NCBI RefSeq assembly: GCF_003219815.1
Contig: NZ_QJVD01000004.1
Location: 1 to 64,000 of the forward strand
Direction of reading: 5' to 3'
Source of the DNA: Arthrobacter livingstonensis
GTDB lineage: Bacteria > Actinomycetota > Actinomycetes > Actinomycetales > Micrococcaceae
DNA: 64,000 nucleotides
The notes under the pieces were generated by a model. That model did no database searches, was not told the origin of the DNA, and saw nothing but the letters and a program-made list of their open reading frames with translations. The position numbers were made by a program, and so were the translations under genes. Positions 38,025 to 46,559 of the stretch are shown piece after piece. Numbering within the stretch: the stretch's first letter is position 1; every line of letters starts with the position of its first letter.

Positions 38025-38092
38025 AAAGCTTCGGGCGAACAATTCCCGCTTCCCCAGGCGGTCCGGTGCCGCTCATGTAGACTAAAAATCCT

Positions 38093-38290
38093 ATGGAAAG
38101 TAAATCTAGGGGCCGGCGCAACGGTTCGCAGGGCGTCCACACACGCCCCGGCGCGAACGGTGCACAAGCCGGCAAACCCGGCACAAGAGCCCACCACACT
38201 TCCTCGCCCACGACGGCCGGCCCCGGCGCCGACCACCCTCCGCCGGCGGCCAGCCCCCGCAGCATCCACGCTGAAACGGGGGACCTCTAA
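38093..38290 (+). CDS. possible leader ORF, 65 residues
   Basis: ATG 38093 lies about 10 nt after a TAGACT box (38078-38083), so it could start a leaderless mRNA. The frame ends TAA overlapping the next ATG (TAATG), which allows coupling. The peptide is Gly/Pro/Ala/His-rich with a basic start, MESKSRGRRNG, and matches no family I know. It may be a real small protein, a leader peptide or chance. Confidence 0.35.
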   Translation: MESKSRGRRNGSQGVHTRPGANGAQAGKPGTRAHHTSSPTTAGPGADHPPPAASPRSIHAETGDL

Positions 38291-39636
38291 TGGAGTGGCT
38301 CCTCCTGGCAGCAGGCCTGCTGCTCATCCTCGGCACAGGGTTCTTTGTGGCCGTTGAATTTTCGCTCGTGGCACTGGACCAGTCCACCGTGCAGCGTGCC
38401 GTGGACAGCGGCGACAAAGCGGCCGAACCGCTGCTTCGCTGCCTCAAGTCACTCTCAACACAGCTCTCCAGCTGCCAGCTCGGCATCACCTTGACCACGC
38501 TGCTGACCGGTTTCCTCATGGAACCCTCGCTCGGTGCGCTGCTGTCCGTGCCGCTGGCCTCCTTGGGCTTACCAGAGGCGGCCGCGGCACCGATCGCGCT
38601 GACCGTGGCCATGGTGGTGGCCACCCTGCTCTCCATGCTCATTGGCGAACTGGTGCCCAAAAACATGGCCATCGCCAAGTCCCTGGAGATAGGCAAGGCT
38701 GTGGCCCGCCCCCAGCTGGTGTTCACCGCCATCTTCAAGCCCGCCATCCTGGTGCTCAACGGCTTCTCCAACAAGGTCCTGCACCTGTTCGGCCTGGAGG
38801 CCAAGGAGGAAATCTCCGGCGCTCGCTCTCCGGCAGAGCTGGCTTCCCTGGTGCGCCGCTCCGCCGCGATGGGCACCCTGAACGAAGGCACGGCCCGTTT
38901 TGTGGCCCGCACGCTCAGCTTTGGCGAACGCACGGCCGCCGATGTCATGACCCCGCGCATGCGCGTGGAAACCATCGAGTCCGAGCAGTCCGTGGCGGAC
39001 ATCATCGACGCCGCCCGGCGCACCGGCTATTCCCGCTTTCCCGTCATCGGCGACTCCCCGGACAACATCCTGGGCGTGGTCCACCTGAAAAAGGCAGTCT
39101 CCATCCCCTTCCGCAAGCGCCCCGACATCGAGGCCGGCGCCATCATGACCGACGTCCTGCGCGTTCCCGAAACCGTCCACCTCGATGCATTGATCCTGGA
39201 ACTGCGTGAAGGCAACCTGCAAATGGCCGTGGTCCAGGACGAATACGGCGGCACCGCCGGCGTCACCACACTGGAGGACCTGGTGGAGGAGATTGTCGGG
39301 GAGGTCTCCGACGAACACGACAGGACCAAGCCTGGCATCCTGCAAAGCGCCGACGGCAACTGGTTCTTTCCCGGCCTCATGCGCCCCGACGAAGTCTCCG
39401 AACGCATCGGCCCGCTCAACGTGCCCGATGAAGCCGGCTACGAGACCGTGGGTGGGTTCATGATGGCGGAACTGGGCCGGCTTGCCGTGGCCGGGGACAC
39501 CGTGCCCGTCGAGGGAGGCACCCTGGTGGTGGACCGGCTGGAACGCCACCGCATTGACAGGATCTGCTTCATCCCGGCGCCTGCGCCCGAAACCGGGGCG
39601 ACCGGGGAAGACCCGAAGGGCGGTGGCCGCCGATGA
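38290..39636 (+). CDS. hemolysin/CNNM family membrane protein (first)
   Basis: 448 residues: an N-terminal DUF21 domain with four hydrophobic segments (GFFVAVEFSLVALDQSTVQR; GELVPKNMAIAKSLE), two CBS domains (about 225-345; MTPRMRVETI, EYGGTAGVTTLEDLVEEIVG) and a C-terminal CorC_HlyC domain (FMMAELGRLAVAGD). This CNNM/CorC/TlyC family is tied to Mg2+ or Co2+ export, not haemolysis. GGGGGA precedes ATG 38290. The stop overlaps the next paralogue (ATGA). Confidence 0.9.
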   Translation: MEWLLLAAGLLLILGTGFFVAVEFSLVALDQSTVQRAVDSGDKAAEPLLRCLKSLSTQLSSCQLGITLTTLLTGFLMEPSLGALLSVPLASLGLPEAAAAPIALTVAMVVATLLSMLIGELVPKNMAIAKSLEIGKAVARPQLVFTAIFKPAILVLNGFSNKVLHLFGLEAKEEISGARSPAELASLVRRSAAMGTLNEGTARFVARTLSFGERTAADVMTPRMRVETIESEQSVADIIDAARRTGYSRFPVIGDSPDNILGVVHLKKAVSIPFRKRPDIEAGAIMTDVLRVPETVHLDALILELREGNLQMAVVQDEYGGTAGVTTLEDLVEEIVGEVSDEHDRTKPGILQSADGNWFFPGLMRPDEVSERIGPLNVPDEAGYETVGGFMMAELGRLAVAGDTVPVEGGTLVVDRLERHRIDRICFIPAPAPETGATGEDPKGGGRR

Positions 39637-40691
39637 GCGCGTGGGCGGGAATTGCCTGGCTGGTGGTGCTGCTGCTGGGCAACGCCTTCTTTGTGGCGGC
39701 GGAATTTGCCATCATGTCCGCACGCCGCAGCCAGATTGAGCCGCTGGCGGACGCCGGGTCCAAACGGGCCAAGGTCACGCTCGGTGCCATGGAAAATGTC
39801 TCTCTCATGCTGGCCTGTTCGCAGCTGGGCATCACGGTGTGCTCGCTGCTGATCCTCAACGTGGCGGAACCCTCCATCCACCACCTGCTCTCCGTCCCGC
39901 TGCATGCGCTGGGCATTGACGACGGCATTTCCGGGCCCGTGGCGTTTGTGGTGGCGCTGCTGTTGGTGACGTTCCTGCACGTGACCTTTGGCGAGATGGT
40001 GCCCAAGAACATGAGCGTTTCGGCCGCGGACAAGGCGGCGCTGCTGCTGGCCCCGCCGCTGGTCTTCATCGGCAAGGCGGTCCGGCCGGTGATCGTGGCA
40101 CTGAACTGGAGCGCCAACCACATTGTGCGGTTGTTCCGCATTGTGCCGCAGGACGAGGTATCCTCCTCCTTCACCCTGGAGGAGGTGCAGTCCATTGTGG
40201 CCGAATCCACCCGCAGCGGCCTGATGAACGACCAAACCGGGCTGATCAACGGCGCACTGGAATTCTCCACCCAAACGGCCCAGGGCATCATGGTGCCGCT
40301 GGATCAGGTGGTGACCCTGCCGGTCTCGGCCACCCCCGTGGACTTTGAGCACAAGGTGGGCAAGACCGGCTTCTCCCGGTTCGTCTTTGTCGACGACGCC
40401 GGCAACCTCCTCGGGTACCTGCACCTGAAGGACGTCCTGCCCATCCCGGTGGCCCGCTACGAAATGCCCATTGGCGAGGCCCGCGTCCGGTCCATGGTCA
40501 ACCTGGCCATGGACGAGGAGATTGAGGACGCGCTGGCCATCATGCAGCGGACGGGCTCCCACGTGGCGCGCGTGATTTCCCCGGACGGGGAAACCAGGGG
40601 CGTGCTGTTCCTCGAGGACGTCATTGAGCAGTTGGTGGGCGAGATCCGCGATGCAACCCAGACTCAGATCCACGAGCGCCGCAGGGCTTGA
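39633..40691 (+). CDS. hemolysin/CNNM family membrane protein (second)
   Basis: 352 residues: DUF21 membrane domain (FFVAAEFAIMSARRSQIEPL, GEMVPKNMSVS), then two CBS domains (PLDQVVTLPV; RVISPDGETRGVLFLEDV) and no CorC_HlyC tail. The pair overlaps by 4 bp and probably forms a heteromeric divalent-cation transporter, the usual arrangement in actinobacteria. Two strong hairpins follow the stop. Confidence 0.9.
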   Translation: MSAWAGIAWLVVLLLGNAFFVAAEFAIMSARRSQIEPLADAGSKRAKVTLGAMENVSLMLACSQLGITVCSLLILNVAEPSIHHLLSVPLHALGIDDGISGPVAFVVALLLVTFLHVTFGEMVPKNMSVSAADKAALLLAPPLVFIGKAVRPVIVALNWSANHIVRLFRIVPQDEVSSSFTLEEVQSIVAESTRSGLMNDQTGLINGALEFSTQTAQGIMVPLDQVVTLPVSATPVDFEHKVGKTGFSRFVFVDDAGNLLGYLHLKDVLPIPVARYEMPIGEARVRSMVNLAMDEEIEDALAIMQRTGSHVARVISPDGETRGVLFLEDVIEQLVGEIRDATQTQIHERRRA

Positions 40692-40720
40692 TGCGAACGG
40701 TGGATGGGACCGTGCCCGCT

Positions 40721-40830
40721 AGATGACCGGCAAATCGCGCCAGCGATTTTCCGGTCCGGCAGATGGGTGGGCCCACGACTGCCAGGTGACCGGCAAATCG
40801 CGCCAGCGATTTTCCGGTCCGGCAGATGGG
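40721..40830. repeat. two 47-bp direct repeats, each a hairpin
   Basis: Near-identical units at 40721-40767 and 40784-40830. Each holds CCGGCAAATCGC and GCGATTTTCCGG around a GCCA loop, a 12-bp stem with one mismatch. They can end the upstream transcript; the 16-bp gap includes GGGCCCACG. Confidence 0.8.
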
Positions 40831-40853
40831 GACTATGCTGATGTAAGTCTTAT

Positions 40854-40874
40854 TGGTAATTATTCTCATTAGCA
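40854..40874. promoter_or_regulatory. Zur-like operator of the zinc importer operon
   Basis: GGTAATTATTCTCATTAGC, an AT-rich interrupted palindrome (TAATTAT / CTCATTA) unlike the GC-rich surroundings, is 18 bp before znuA and just after a TATGCT -10-like box (40834-40839). Its position would block transcription when zinc is plentiful. Confidence 0.65.
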
Positions 40875-40892
40875 TCCCTGGAGGACCTTCGC

Positions 40893-41825
40893 ATGCACCT
40901 GCGCCGCACGACCCTGACCCTCGGACTTGCCGTGGCCGCCACGCTGGCGCTGGGCGCGTGCGGGGGCGGATCCAACGCATCCACGGGAACCCCCTCGGAC
41001 GGCGGAAAGATCCCGGTGGTGGCCTCCACCAATGTGTACGGCAGCATCGCGGAGGCGATCGGCGGCGACGCGGTTCAGGTGCATTCCATCATTGACCGGG
41101 CCGACGCCGATCCGCACTCCTACGAGGCCACCGCCCAGGACAAGCTGGCCGTCTCCAAGGCCGCCGTCGGCATTGAAAACGGCGGCGGCTACGACGACTT
41201 CTTCGGCCAGCTGGCCAGCGGCATCCTGGACCCGGCCAAGGTGGTCACCGTCACCGGGCTGTCTGGCCTGGACACGGGTGCTGACTTCAACGAGCACGTC
41301 TGGTACTCGCTGCCCACCATGGATCGTCTGGCGGACGAGCTGGCCAAGCGGTTCACCGCTGTTGACCCGGCCAATGCATCCGCGTTCGCAGCGAACGCCG
41401 CCACGTTCAAGCAGGGGGTGGGCGGCGTTGAGGACAAGCTGTCGGCGCTGAAGGCCGCCTACCCCGGGTCCACGGCGGCGATCACCGAGCCAGTGCCGCT
41501 CTACCTGCTGCAGGAGGCCGGGCTGGTGAACAAAACGCCGGCGGAATTCAGCACGGCCATTGAAAACGGCTCCGACGTCCCCACCACGGTGCTTCGCGAT
41601 ACTGTGGCACTCATGAAATCAGGAACTGTGGACCTGCTGGCCTACAATGCGCAAACCGAGGGCCCGCAGACCCTGGAGGTCAAAAAGGCGGCCCAGGCGG
41701 CAGGCGTTCCCGTGGTGGACTTCGCCGAGACCCTGCCCGCCGGCGACAGCTACCTGGGCTGGATGGGCACCAACACCGCGAACCTGGCCAAGGCACTGGA
41801 GCAGACCAAGGCCACCGCCAAGTGA
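40893..41825 (+). CDS. znuA: zinc ABC transporter substrate-binding lipoprotein
   Basis: 310 residues, cluster A-I metal-binding protein. The signal peptide ends in the lipobox LALGACGGG. Metal-ligand blocks are VHSIIDRADADPHSYEATA and FNEHVWYSLPTMDRLA, with Asp near the end in VVDFAETLPAG. The long His-rich loop of some ZnuA proteins is absent. It captures Zn2+ (or Mn2+) outside the membrane for ZnuB/C. GGAGG precedes ATG 40893; the stop overlaps znuC. Confidence 0.9.
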   Translation: MHLRRTTLTLGLAVAATLALGACGGGSNASTGTPSDGGKIPVVASTNVYGSIAEAIGGDAVQVHSIIDRADADPHSYEATAQDKLAVSKAAVGIENGGGYDDFFGQLASGILDPAKVVTVTGLSGLDTGADFNEHVWYSLPTMDRLADELAKRFTAVDPANASAFAANAATFKQGVGGVEDKLSALKAAYPGSTAAITEPVPLYLLQEAGLVNKTPAEFSTAIENGSDVPTTVLRDTVALMKSGTVDLLAYNAQTEGPQTLEVKKAAQAAGVPVVDFAETLPAGDSYLGWMGTNTANLAKALEQTKATAK

Positions 41826-42697
41826 GCCCTTCCGTCCCGACGCGCCCGGCCGCGGATCCCGCCGGGAGGCCCGCCGTCAGCCTGCGGGACGCCAAGCTAG
41901 GCTACGGGAACCGGCTGCTCTGGGACGGGCTCAACCTGGACATTGCCCCCGGCGAATTCCTCGCCGTGTTGGGTGCCAACGGCAGCGGCAAGACCAGTTT
42001 CCTGAAGGTGCTGCTGGGGATGGCCCCCCTGAGTTCCGGGTCCCTGACGTTCGACGGCGAACCCGCCCGGCGCGGTCACCGCAGCATTGGCTACGTCCCC
42101 CAGCAGAAACATTTTCCCCCGGACACCCCCCTGCGGGCCCGGGACCTGGTGGGCCTTGGCGTCGACGGGCACAAATGGGGCATCAGGCTCCGCGGGCGGG
42201 CCTACCGCCACCGCGTCGACGAGCTTCTGGCGCAGGTGGGTGCCACGCAGTATGCCAGGATTCCCGTTGGCATGCTCTCAGGCGGCGAGCAGCAGCGGCT
42301 GCGCATAGCCCAGGCCCTGGCGCCCAACCCCAAGGTGCTGCTGTGCGACGAACCGCTGCTCTCACTGGACCTCAACCACCAGAAGGCCGTCAGCGCGCTG
42401 GTGGGCCAGCAGGCCAAGGGTAACGGGACCGCCGTCGTTTTTGTTACCCATGAGATCAACCCGATCCTGGAGCATGTGGACCGGGTGCTCTACCTGGCTG
42501 GCGGCCGGTTCACTGTCGGGACGCCGGCGGAGGTCATGACCACCAAAGTCCTTTCAAGGCTGTACGGCACCCACGTTGAGGTGTTGCACAGCAAGGGGCG
42601 GATTGTGGTGGTGGGCATGCCCGAGGCCGTGATCGACGGCCACCCGGAGGGACTGCCGGACGGATGGCCTGCGGACGACTTGGCGGAGGGCGCATGA
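41822..42697 (+). CDS. znuC: zinc ABC transporter ATP-binding protein
   Basis: 291 residues. The Walker A is LGANGSGKTSF, the Q-loop YVPQQKHFP, the signature MLSGGEQQRLRIAQAL, the Walker B KVLLCDEPLLSLD and the switch His FVTHE. It powers the ZnuAB importer. GTG 41822 overlaps the znuA stop and the end overlaps znuB (ATGA), so the three are tightly coupled. Confidence 0.93.
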   Translation: MSPSVPTRPAADPAGRPAVSLRDAKLGYGNRLLWDGLNLDIAPGEFLAVLGANGSGKTSFLKVLLGMAPLSSGSLTFDGEPARRGHRSIGYVPQQKHFPPDTPLRARDLVGLGVDGHKWGIRLRGRAYRHRVDELLAQVGATQYARIPVGMLSGGEQQRLRIAQALAPNPKVLLCDEPLLSLDLNHQKAVSALVGQQAKGNGTAVVFVTHEINPILEHVDRVLYLAGGRFTVGTPAEVMTTKVLSRLYGTHVEVLHSKGRIVVVGMPEAVIDGHPEGLPDGWPADDLAEGA

Positions 42698-43578
42698 GCT
42701 GGGCGGACTTCACCAGCGCGGTGTTTAACTTCACCGACTACGCGGAACTGCTGCCGCTGTTCCGCGACTCCCTGCTGGCCGGCGCCATCCTGGGCCTGGT
42801 GGGCGGGCTGATCGGCACCTTCGTCATGATGCGGGACCTGGCGTTTGCCGTCCACGGGATCGCGGAACTTTCCTTTGCCGGGGCATCCTTTGCCCTGCTG
42901 GTCGGTGCCGACGTCATTGGCGGTTCGCTGGTGGGCTCTGTGCTGGCCGCGCTGCTGCTGGGCGCCATGGGGGTGCGGGCGCGGGAGAAGAATTCGGTGA
43001 TTGGCGTCATCATGCCGTTCGGGCTGGGCCTGGGCATCCTGTTTCTCTCGCTGTACCAGGGGCGGGCGGCGAACAAGTTTGGCTTGCTGACCGGGCAGAT
43101 CGTCTCGGTGGATTCCACCCAGCTCTCCGCATTGGCCGTGACGGCCCTGGTGGTCATTGCGGGGCTGGTTGTGATTTGGCGCCCGCTGACGTTTGCCAGC
43201 GTGGACCCGGACATAGCGGACGCGCGCGGCATTCCGGTGCGCACGCTTTCGCTGGCGTTCATGTTTCTGCTGGGCATCTCCGTGGCGCTGTCCATCCAGG
43301 TGGTGGGTGCGCTGTTGGTGCTGGCCCTGCTCATCACCCCGGCGGCCGCGGCCCTGCAGGTGACGGCGGCGCCACGGATGGTGGTAGCGCTGAGCGTCGC
43401 CTTTGCCGTCGTGTCCACGGTGGGCGGGATCATGCTGGCACTGGGCGGGCGGATCCCGATTTCGCCGTACGTGACCACTCTGTCCTTTGTCATTTACGTG
43501 GTTTGCCGCCTGGTGGGCGGGTGGCGGCGCCGGCGGGGCTGGACGGCGCGGGCCGCTTCCATTTCTGCGCACGCGTAG
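42694..43578 (+). CDS. znuB: zinc ABC transporter permease
   Basis: 294 residues with about eight hydrophobic segments of the ABC-3 permease family (GGLIGTFVMMRDLAFAVHGI, then ELSFAGASFALLVG). It forms the membrane channel with ZnuC and ZnuA. ATG 42694 overlaps the znuC stop by 4 bp; the frame upstream to 42664 is not needed. A hairpin follows the stop. Confidence 0.93.
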   Translation: MSWADFTSAVFNFTDYAELLPLFRDSLLAGAILGLVGGLIGTFVMMRDLAFAVHGIAELSFAGASFALLVGADVIGGSLVGSVLAALLLGAMGVRAREKNSVIGVIMPFGLGLGILFLSLYQGRAANKFGLLTGQIVSVDSTQLSALAVTALVVIAGLVVIWRPLTFASVDPDIADARGIPVRTLSLAFMFLLGISVALSIQVVGALLVLALLITPAAAALQVTAAPRMVVALSVAFAVVSTVGGIMLALGGRIPISPYVTTLSFVIYVVCRLVGGWRRRRGWTARAASISAHA

Positions 43579-43588
43579 CACCCCGCGC

Positions 43589-43611
43589 TGCGCCACTTGC
43601 GAAGTGGCGCA
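43589..43611 (+). terminator. terminator of the znuACB operon
   Basis: Perfect 10-bp arms TGCGCCACTT and AAGTGGCGCA with a GCG loop, 10 bp after the znuB stop. A short T-poor tail follows. Confidence 0.7.
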
Positions 43612-43658
43612 CACTTGGGGCTTAACCATGCGCAGAACTATGGGGCTAGCGTTGGTTC

Positions 43659-45071
43659 ATGGACTGGTTTGGCATGGACTGGTTTGCTTCTGCGGACTTC
43701 GGGCTGGCGCGGTTTGTGCTCCAGCGCGGCATCGCTGCCATCTTCGTGATCGCCTTCGTCTCCAGTGCACTGCAGTTCCCGGCGCTGCTGGGCGAACACG
43801 GACTGCTGCCCGTGCCGCGCTACCTGGCCCGCGTGGTTCGCCCGCCGGGGCCCACACTGTTTGCATGGCGTTACACCGACCGGCTGTTGCGCTCCGTGGC
43901 CTGGACCGGCGTCGTGGTGGGGCTGGCCGTGGTGGCCGGGCTCCCGCAGCGCGGCCCCGCCTGGGTGCCCATGGCCGCCTTCCTGGCCATGTGGCTGCTT
44001 TACATGTCGATCGTCAACGTGGGCCAGGTGTTTTACGGTTTCGGATGGGAAATCCTGCTGCTGGAGGCCGGCTTTCTAGCCGCCTTCCTGGGCTCCGACC
44101 AGACCACGACGCCGGCCATCACCATTTTCGCCTTCCGCTGGCTGGTGTTCCGGCTGGAGTTTGGTGCCGGCCTGATCAAGCTGCGCGGCGACCCTGTATG
44201 GCGGGACCTCACCGCCCTGTACTACCACCACGAGACCCAGCCCATGCCGAACCCGCTCAGCTGGTGGTTCCACCACCTGCCCAAACCGCTGCACAGGGCC
44301 GAGGTGCTGGGCAACCACTTCGTGCAGCTGGTGGTCCCGTTCTTCCTGTTTGCGCCGCAGCCGACAGCCACGGTGGCGGCCGCCATCATCATCGTGACCC
44401 AGTGCTGGCTGGTCATGTCCGGCAACTTTGCGTGGCTCAATGCCATCACCATTGTGGCAGCCTTCTCCGGCGTGGCCGCCCACTGGCCCCCGGAGCAAGG
44501 TGGGACGGGAATGCCGGCCTGGTTCGCCGTCGTCGTGCTGGCGATGGGGATTCTGGTGGCGGTGCTCAGCTGGTGGCCGCTGCGGAACCTGTTCTCGCGC
44601 AGCCAAGTCATGAACGGCAGCTTCAACCGGTGGCGGCTGGCCAATGCCTACGGCGCGTTTGGCTCAATCACCCGGGAAAGGTACGAGGTGGTGGTTGAAG
44701 GGACGGCCGGGGACCCGGAGGCCGGCGACTGGCGTGAATACGGCTTTCGCGGCAAGCCGGGGGAGCCGGGGCGCAGGCCGCGGCAGTTTGCCCCGTACCA
44801 CCTGCGGCTCGACTGGCTCATGTGGTTCCTCGCCCTCGGCTCACCCGGGCTGAACTGGTTTGTGCCGTTCCTGAACAAGCTGCTCGACGCCGATCCGGCA
44901 ACCTTGCGCCTGCTCCGCCGCGATCCGTTCAACGGCCAGCCGCCGGCCTGGGTCCGGGCTCGCATTTTCAGCTACCGGTACAGCACGTGGCGGGAGCGGC
45001 GGGACTCCGGTGACTGGTGGGTGCGTGAGCCGCTGGGCGACTTTGTTCCGCCAATGAGCCGCGGCCAATAA
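43659..45071 (+). CDS. lipase maturation factor family membrane protein
   Basis: 470 residues. Several hydrophobic helices in the first 320 (FVLQRGIAAIFVIAFVSSAL; WEILLLEAGFLAAFLG) and conserved LMF blocks FRLEFGAGLIKLRGDPVWRD and YYHHETQPMPNPLSWW, then a soluble C-terminal part (FNRWRLANAYGAFGSITRER; RLDWLMWFLALG). LMF1 in animals helps lipases fold in the ER; the bacterial role is unknown. ATG 43659 has a poor Shine-Dalgarno. It lies between the zinc operon and zur, on its own transcript. Confidence 0.85.
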   Translation: MDWFGMDWFASADFGLARFVLQRGIAAIFVIAFVSSALQFPALLGEHGLLPVPRYLARVVRPPGPTLFAWRYTDRLLRSVAWTGVVVGLAVVAGLPQRGPAWVPMAAFLAMWLLYMSIVNVGQVFYGFGWEILLLEAGFLAAFLGSDQTTTPAITIFAFRWLVFRLEFGAGLIKLRGDPVWRDLTALYYHHETQPMPNPLSWWFHHLPKPLHRAEVLGNHFVQLVVPFFLFAPQPTATVAAAIIIVTQCWLVMSGNFAWLNAITIVAAFSGVAAHWPPEQGGTGMPAWFAVVVLAMGILVAVLSWWPLRNLFSRSQVMNGSFNRWRLANAYGAFGSITRERYEVVVEGTAGDPEAGDWREYGFRGKPGEPGRRPRQFAPYHLRLDWLMWFLALGSPGLNWFVPFLNKLLDADPATLRLLRRDPFNGQPPAWVRARIFSYRYSTWRERRDSGDWWVREPLGDFVPPMSRGQ

Positions 45072-45354
45072 GCTTTTCGGCCCCCGGCCCGACGGTTTTG
45101 TCACTATGCGCGGGTTCGCGCCCCGGGGGTGCGCATGGTGAGCGCGTACTTTCCTTATGGGTCAGTTTTCGGCCCGGGTGTGTGCATGTTCACCGGACAC
45201 TTATATTATGCGCCGTGTCGGCGGCGGGAACTGCGCCAGTGGACAAGCTGCGCAGCGTTCGCGCTGCCGCTCTGCGCATAAACTACGGCGGGGTTTCTTA
45301 TACGTCGGGCCGATGGCGGGGCTTGCGCACAATCCCGCGCACAATTGTGGCGGC

Positions 45355-45762
45355 TCAGGCGGCCCCGCACTCCGGGCACAGGCCGTAGATCTCCACGGTG
45401 TGCTGGACCTGGGTGAAGCCGTTTTCCGCAGCGATCCGGGCCGCCCAGCTTTCCACGGCCGGAGCCTCAACCTCCACGGTCTTGCCGCAGCTGCGGCACA
45501 GCAGGTGGTGGTGGTGGCTCGTGGCGGAACACCGGCGGTACACGGATTCGCCCTCGCCGTTGCGCAGGGTGTCCACCAGGCCCTCCTCCGCCATGGAGGC
45601 CAATATCCTGTACGTGGTGGCCAACGATACCCGCACGTCCCGCTCATACAGCAGGCGGTGCAGTTCCTGCGTGCTGACAAAGTCCTCCAGGCCATCCAGC
45701 GCGGCGCTGATGGCCAGGCGCTGCTTGGTGACGCGCTGCTCCTTCACCGGCACTTCCGACAT
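45355..45762 (-). CDS. zur: Fur family regulator, probable zinc uptake regulator Zur
   Basis: 135 residues. The winged helix spans RVTKQRLAISAALDG to SLATTYRILASMAEEGLV; the structural zinc site is CRSCGK with CPECG at the C-terminus, and SHHHHLLC holds regulatory ligands. Fur and Zur cannot be fully told apart by sequence, but the znuACB operon 1.8 kb away with an AT-rich operator favours Zur. ATG 45762. It is convergent with the LMF gene and divergent from the metallo-hydrolase gene. Confidence 0.85.
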   Translation of the reverse strand: MSEVPVKEQRVTKQRLAISAALDGLEDFVSTQELHRLLYERDVRVSLATTYRILASMAEEGLVDTLRNGEGESVYRRCSATSHHHHLLCRSCGKTVEVEAPAVESWAARIAAENGFTQVQHTVEIYGLCPECGAA

Positions 45763-45894
45763 CCTGCCAACCTGCTTTCACTTACGTTTCACTTGCTTTT
45801 CGCTCAATAAACCAGACTATCGCACCGGGCTGAGGAGTTGCCGGCCGGGCACGGCGCCCTTGGCCCGGTTCCGCCACCGGCATATGCTGGCACC

Positions 45895-46551
45895 ATGCTG
45901 ATGACCAAATACACCCATGCCTGTGTCCGGCTTGAAAAGAATGGCGCGGTGCTGGTGATCGACCCCGGCGTCTTCTCCGAAACCGATGTGGCGCTGGCTG
46001 GTGCCGACGCCATCCTGATCACCCACGAGCACGCCGACCACATCGACCAGGACGCCGTCCTTGCCGCGCTGGCTGCCAACCCCGGACTGCCCCTCCACGC
46101 CCCGGCCGTCGTGGCGGACGCCCTGCGCGCCGCCGCGCCGGACGCGGCCGGGCAGGTCTACGACGCCGCTGCCGGTGACACCTTCACGGCCGCCGGCTTC
46201 ACCATCCGCTGCTTTGGCGGCCAGCACGCCCTGATCCACCCGTCGATCCCGGTGGTTGCCAACGTCGGCTATCTGGTGGACGACGCCGTCTACCACCCAG
46301 GTGACTCCCTGATCGTTCCGGCCGGGGTTCAGGTGGGCACGCTCCTGGCCCCCGTCCACGCACCCTGGTCGAAGGTCGCCGAAGTAGTGGACTTTGTGGT
46401 CTCCGTGCGGGCAGCCAAGGCGTTTCAGATCCACGACGGCCTGCTCAACGAGACCGGCTTGGCCTTCACCGAGTCCCACATCGCCCGCGTGGGCGCCGAG
46501 CACGGCACGCAATTCCGGCATCTTGCCGCCGGCGAGTCAGTGGAGCTTTAG
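45895..46551 (+). CDS. MBL fold metallo-hydrolase (UlaG-like)
   Basis: 218 residues. The metal motif is ITHEHADHIDQD (HxHxDH), with later ligands in FGGQHALIHP and VYHPGDSL. The short size and VRLEKNGAVLVIDPGVFSE start match the UlaG-like group of unknown substrate, some of which are lactonases or phosphodiesterases. ATG 45895 or 45901 may start it. It converges on cds1 with 8 bp between the stops. Confidence 0.82.
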   Translation: MLMTKYTHACVRLEKNGAVLVIDPGVFSETDVALAGADAILITHEHADHIDQDAVLAALAANPGLPLHAPAVVADALRAAAPDAAGQVYDAAAGDTFTAAGFTIRCFGGQHALIHPSIPVVANVGYLVDDAVYHPGDSLIVPAGVQVGTLLAPVHAPWSKVAEVVDFVVSVRAAKAFQIHDGLLNETGLAFTESHIARVGAEHGTQFRHLAAGESVEL

Positions 46552-46559
46552 CCCCTGGC

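Noticed and set aside
40721-40830. Small CRISPR array
   Set aside because: Only two repeats, each 47 bp with a strong hairpin, 16-bp gap and no cas genes.
45072-45354. Gene or RNA between the LMF homologue and zur
   Set aside because: Frames here are short, lack ribosome sites and show no conserved motif or stable structure.
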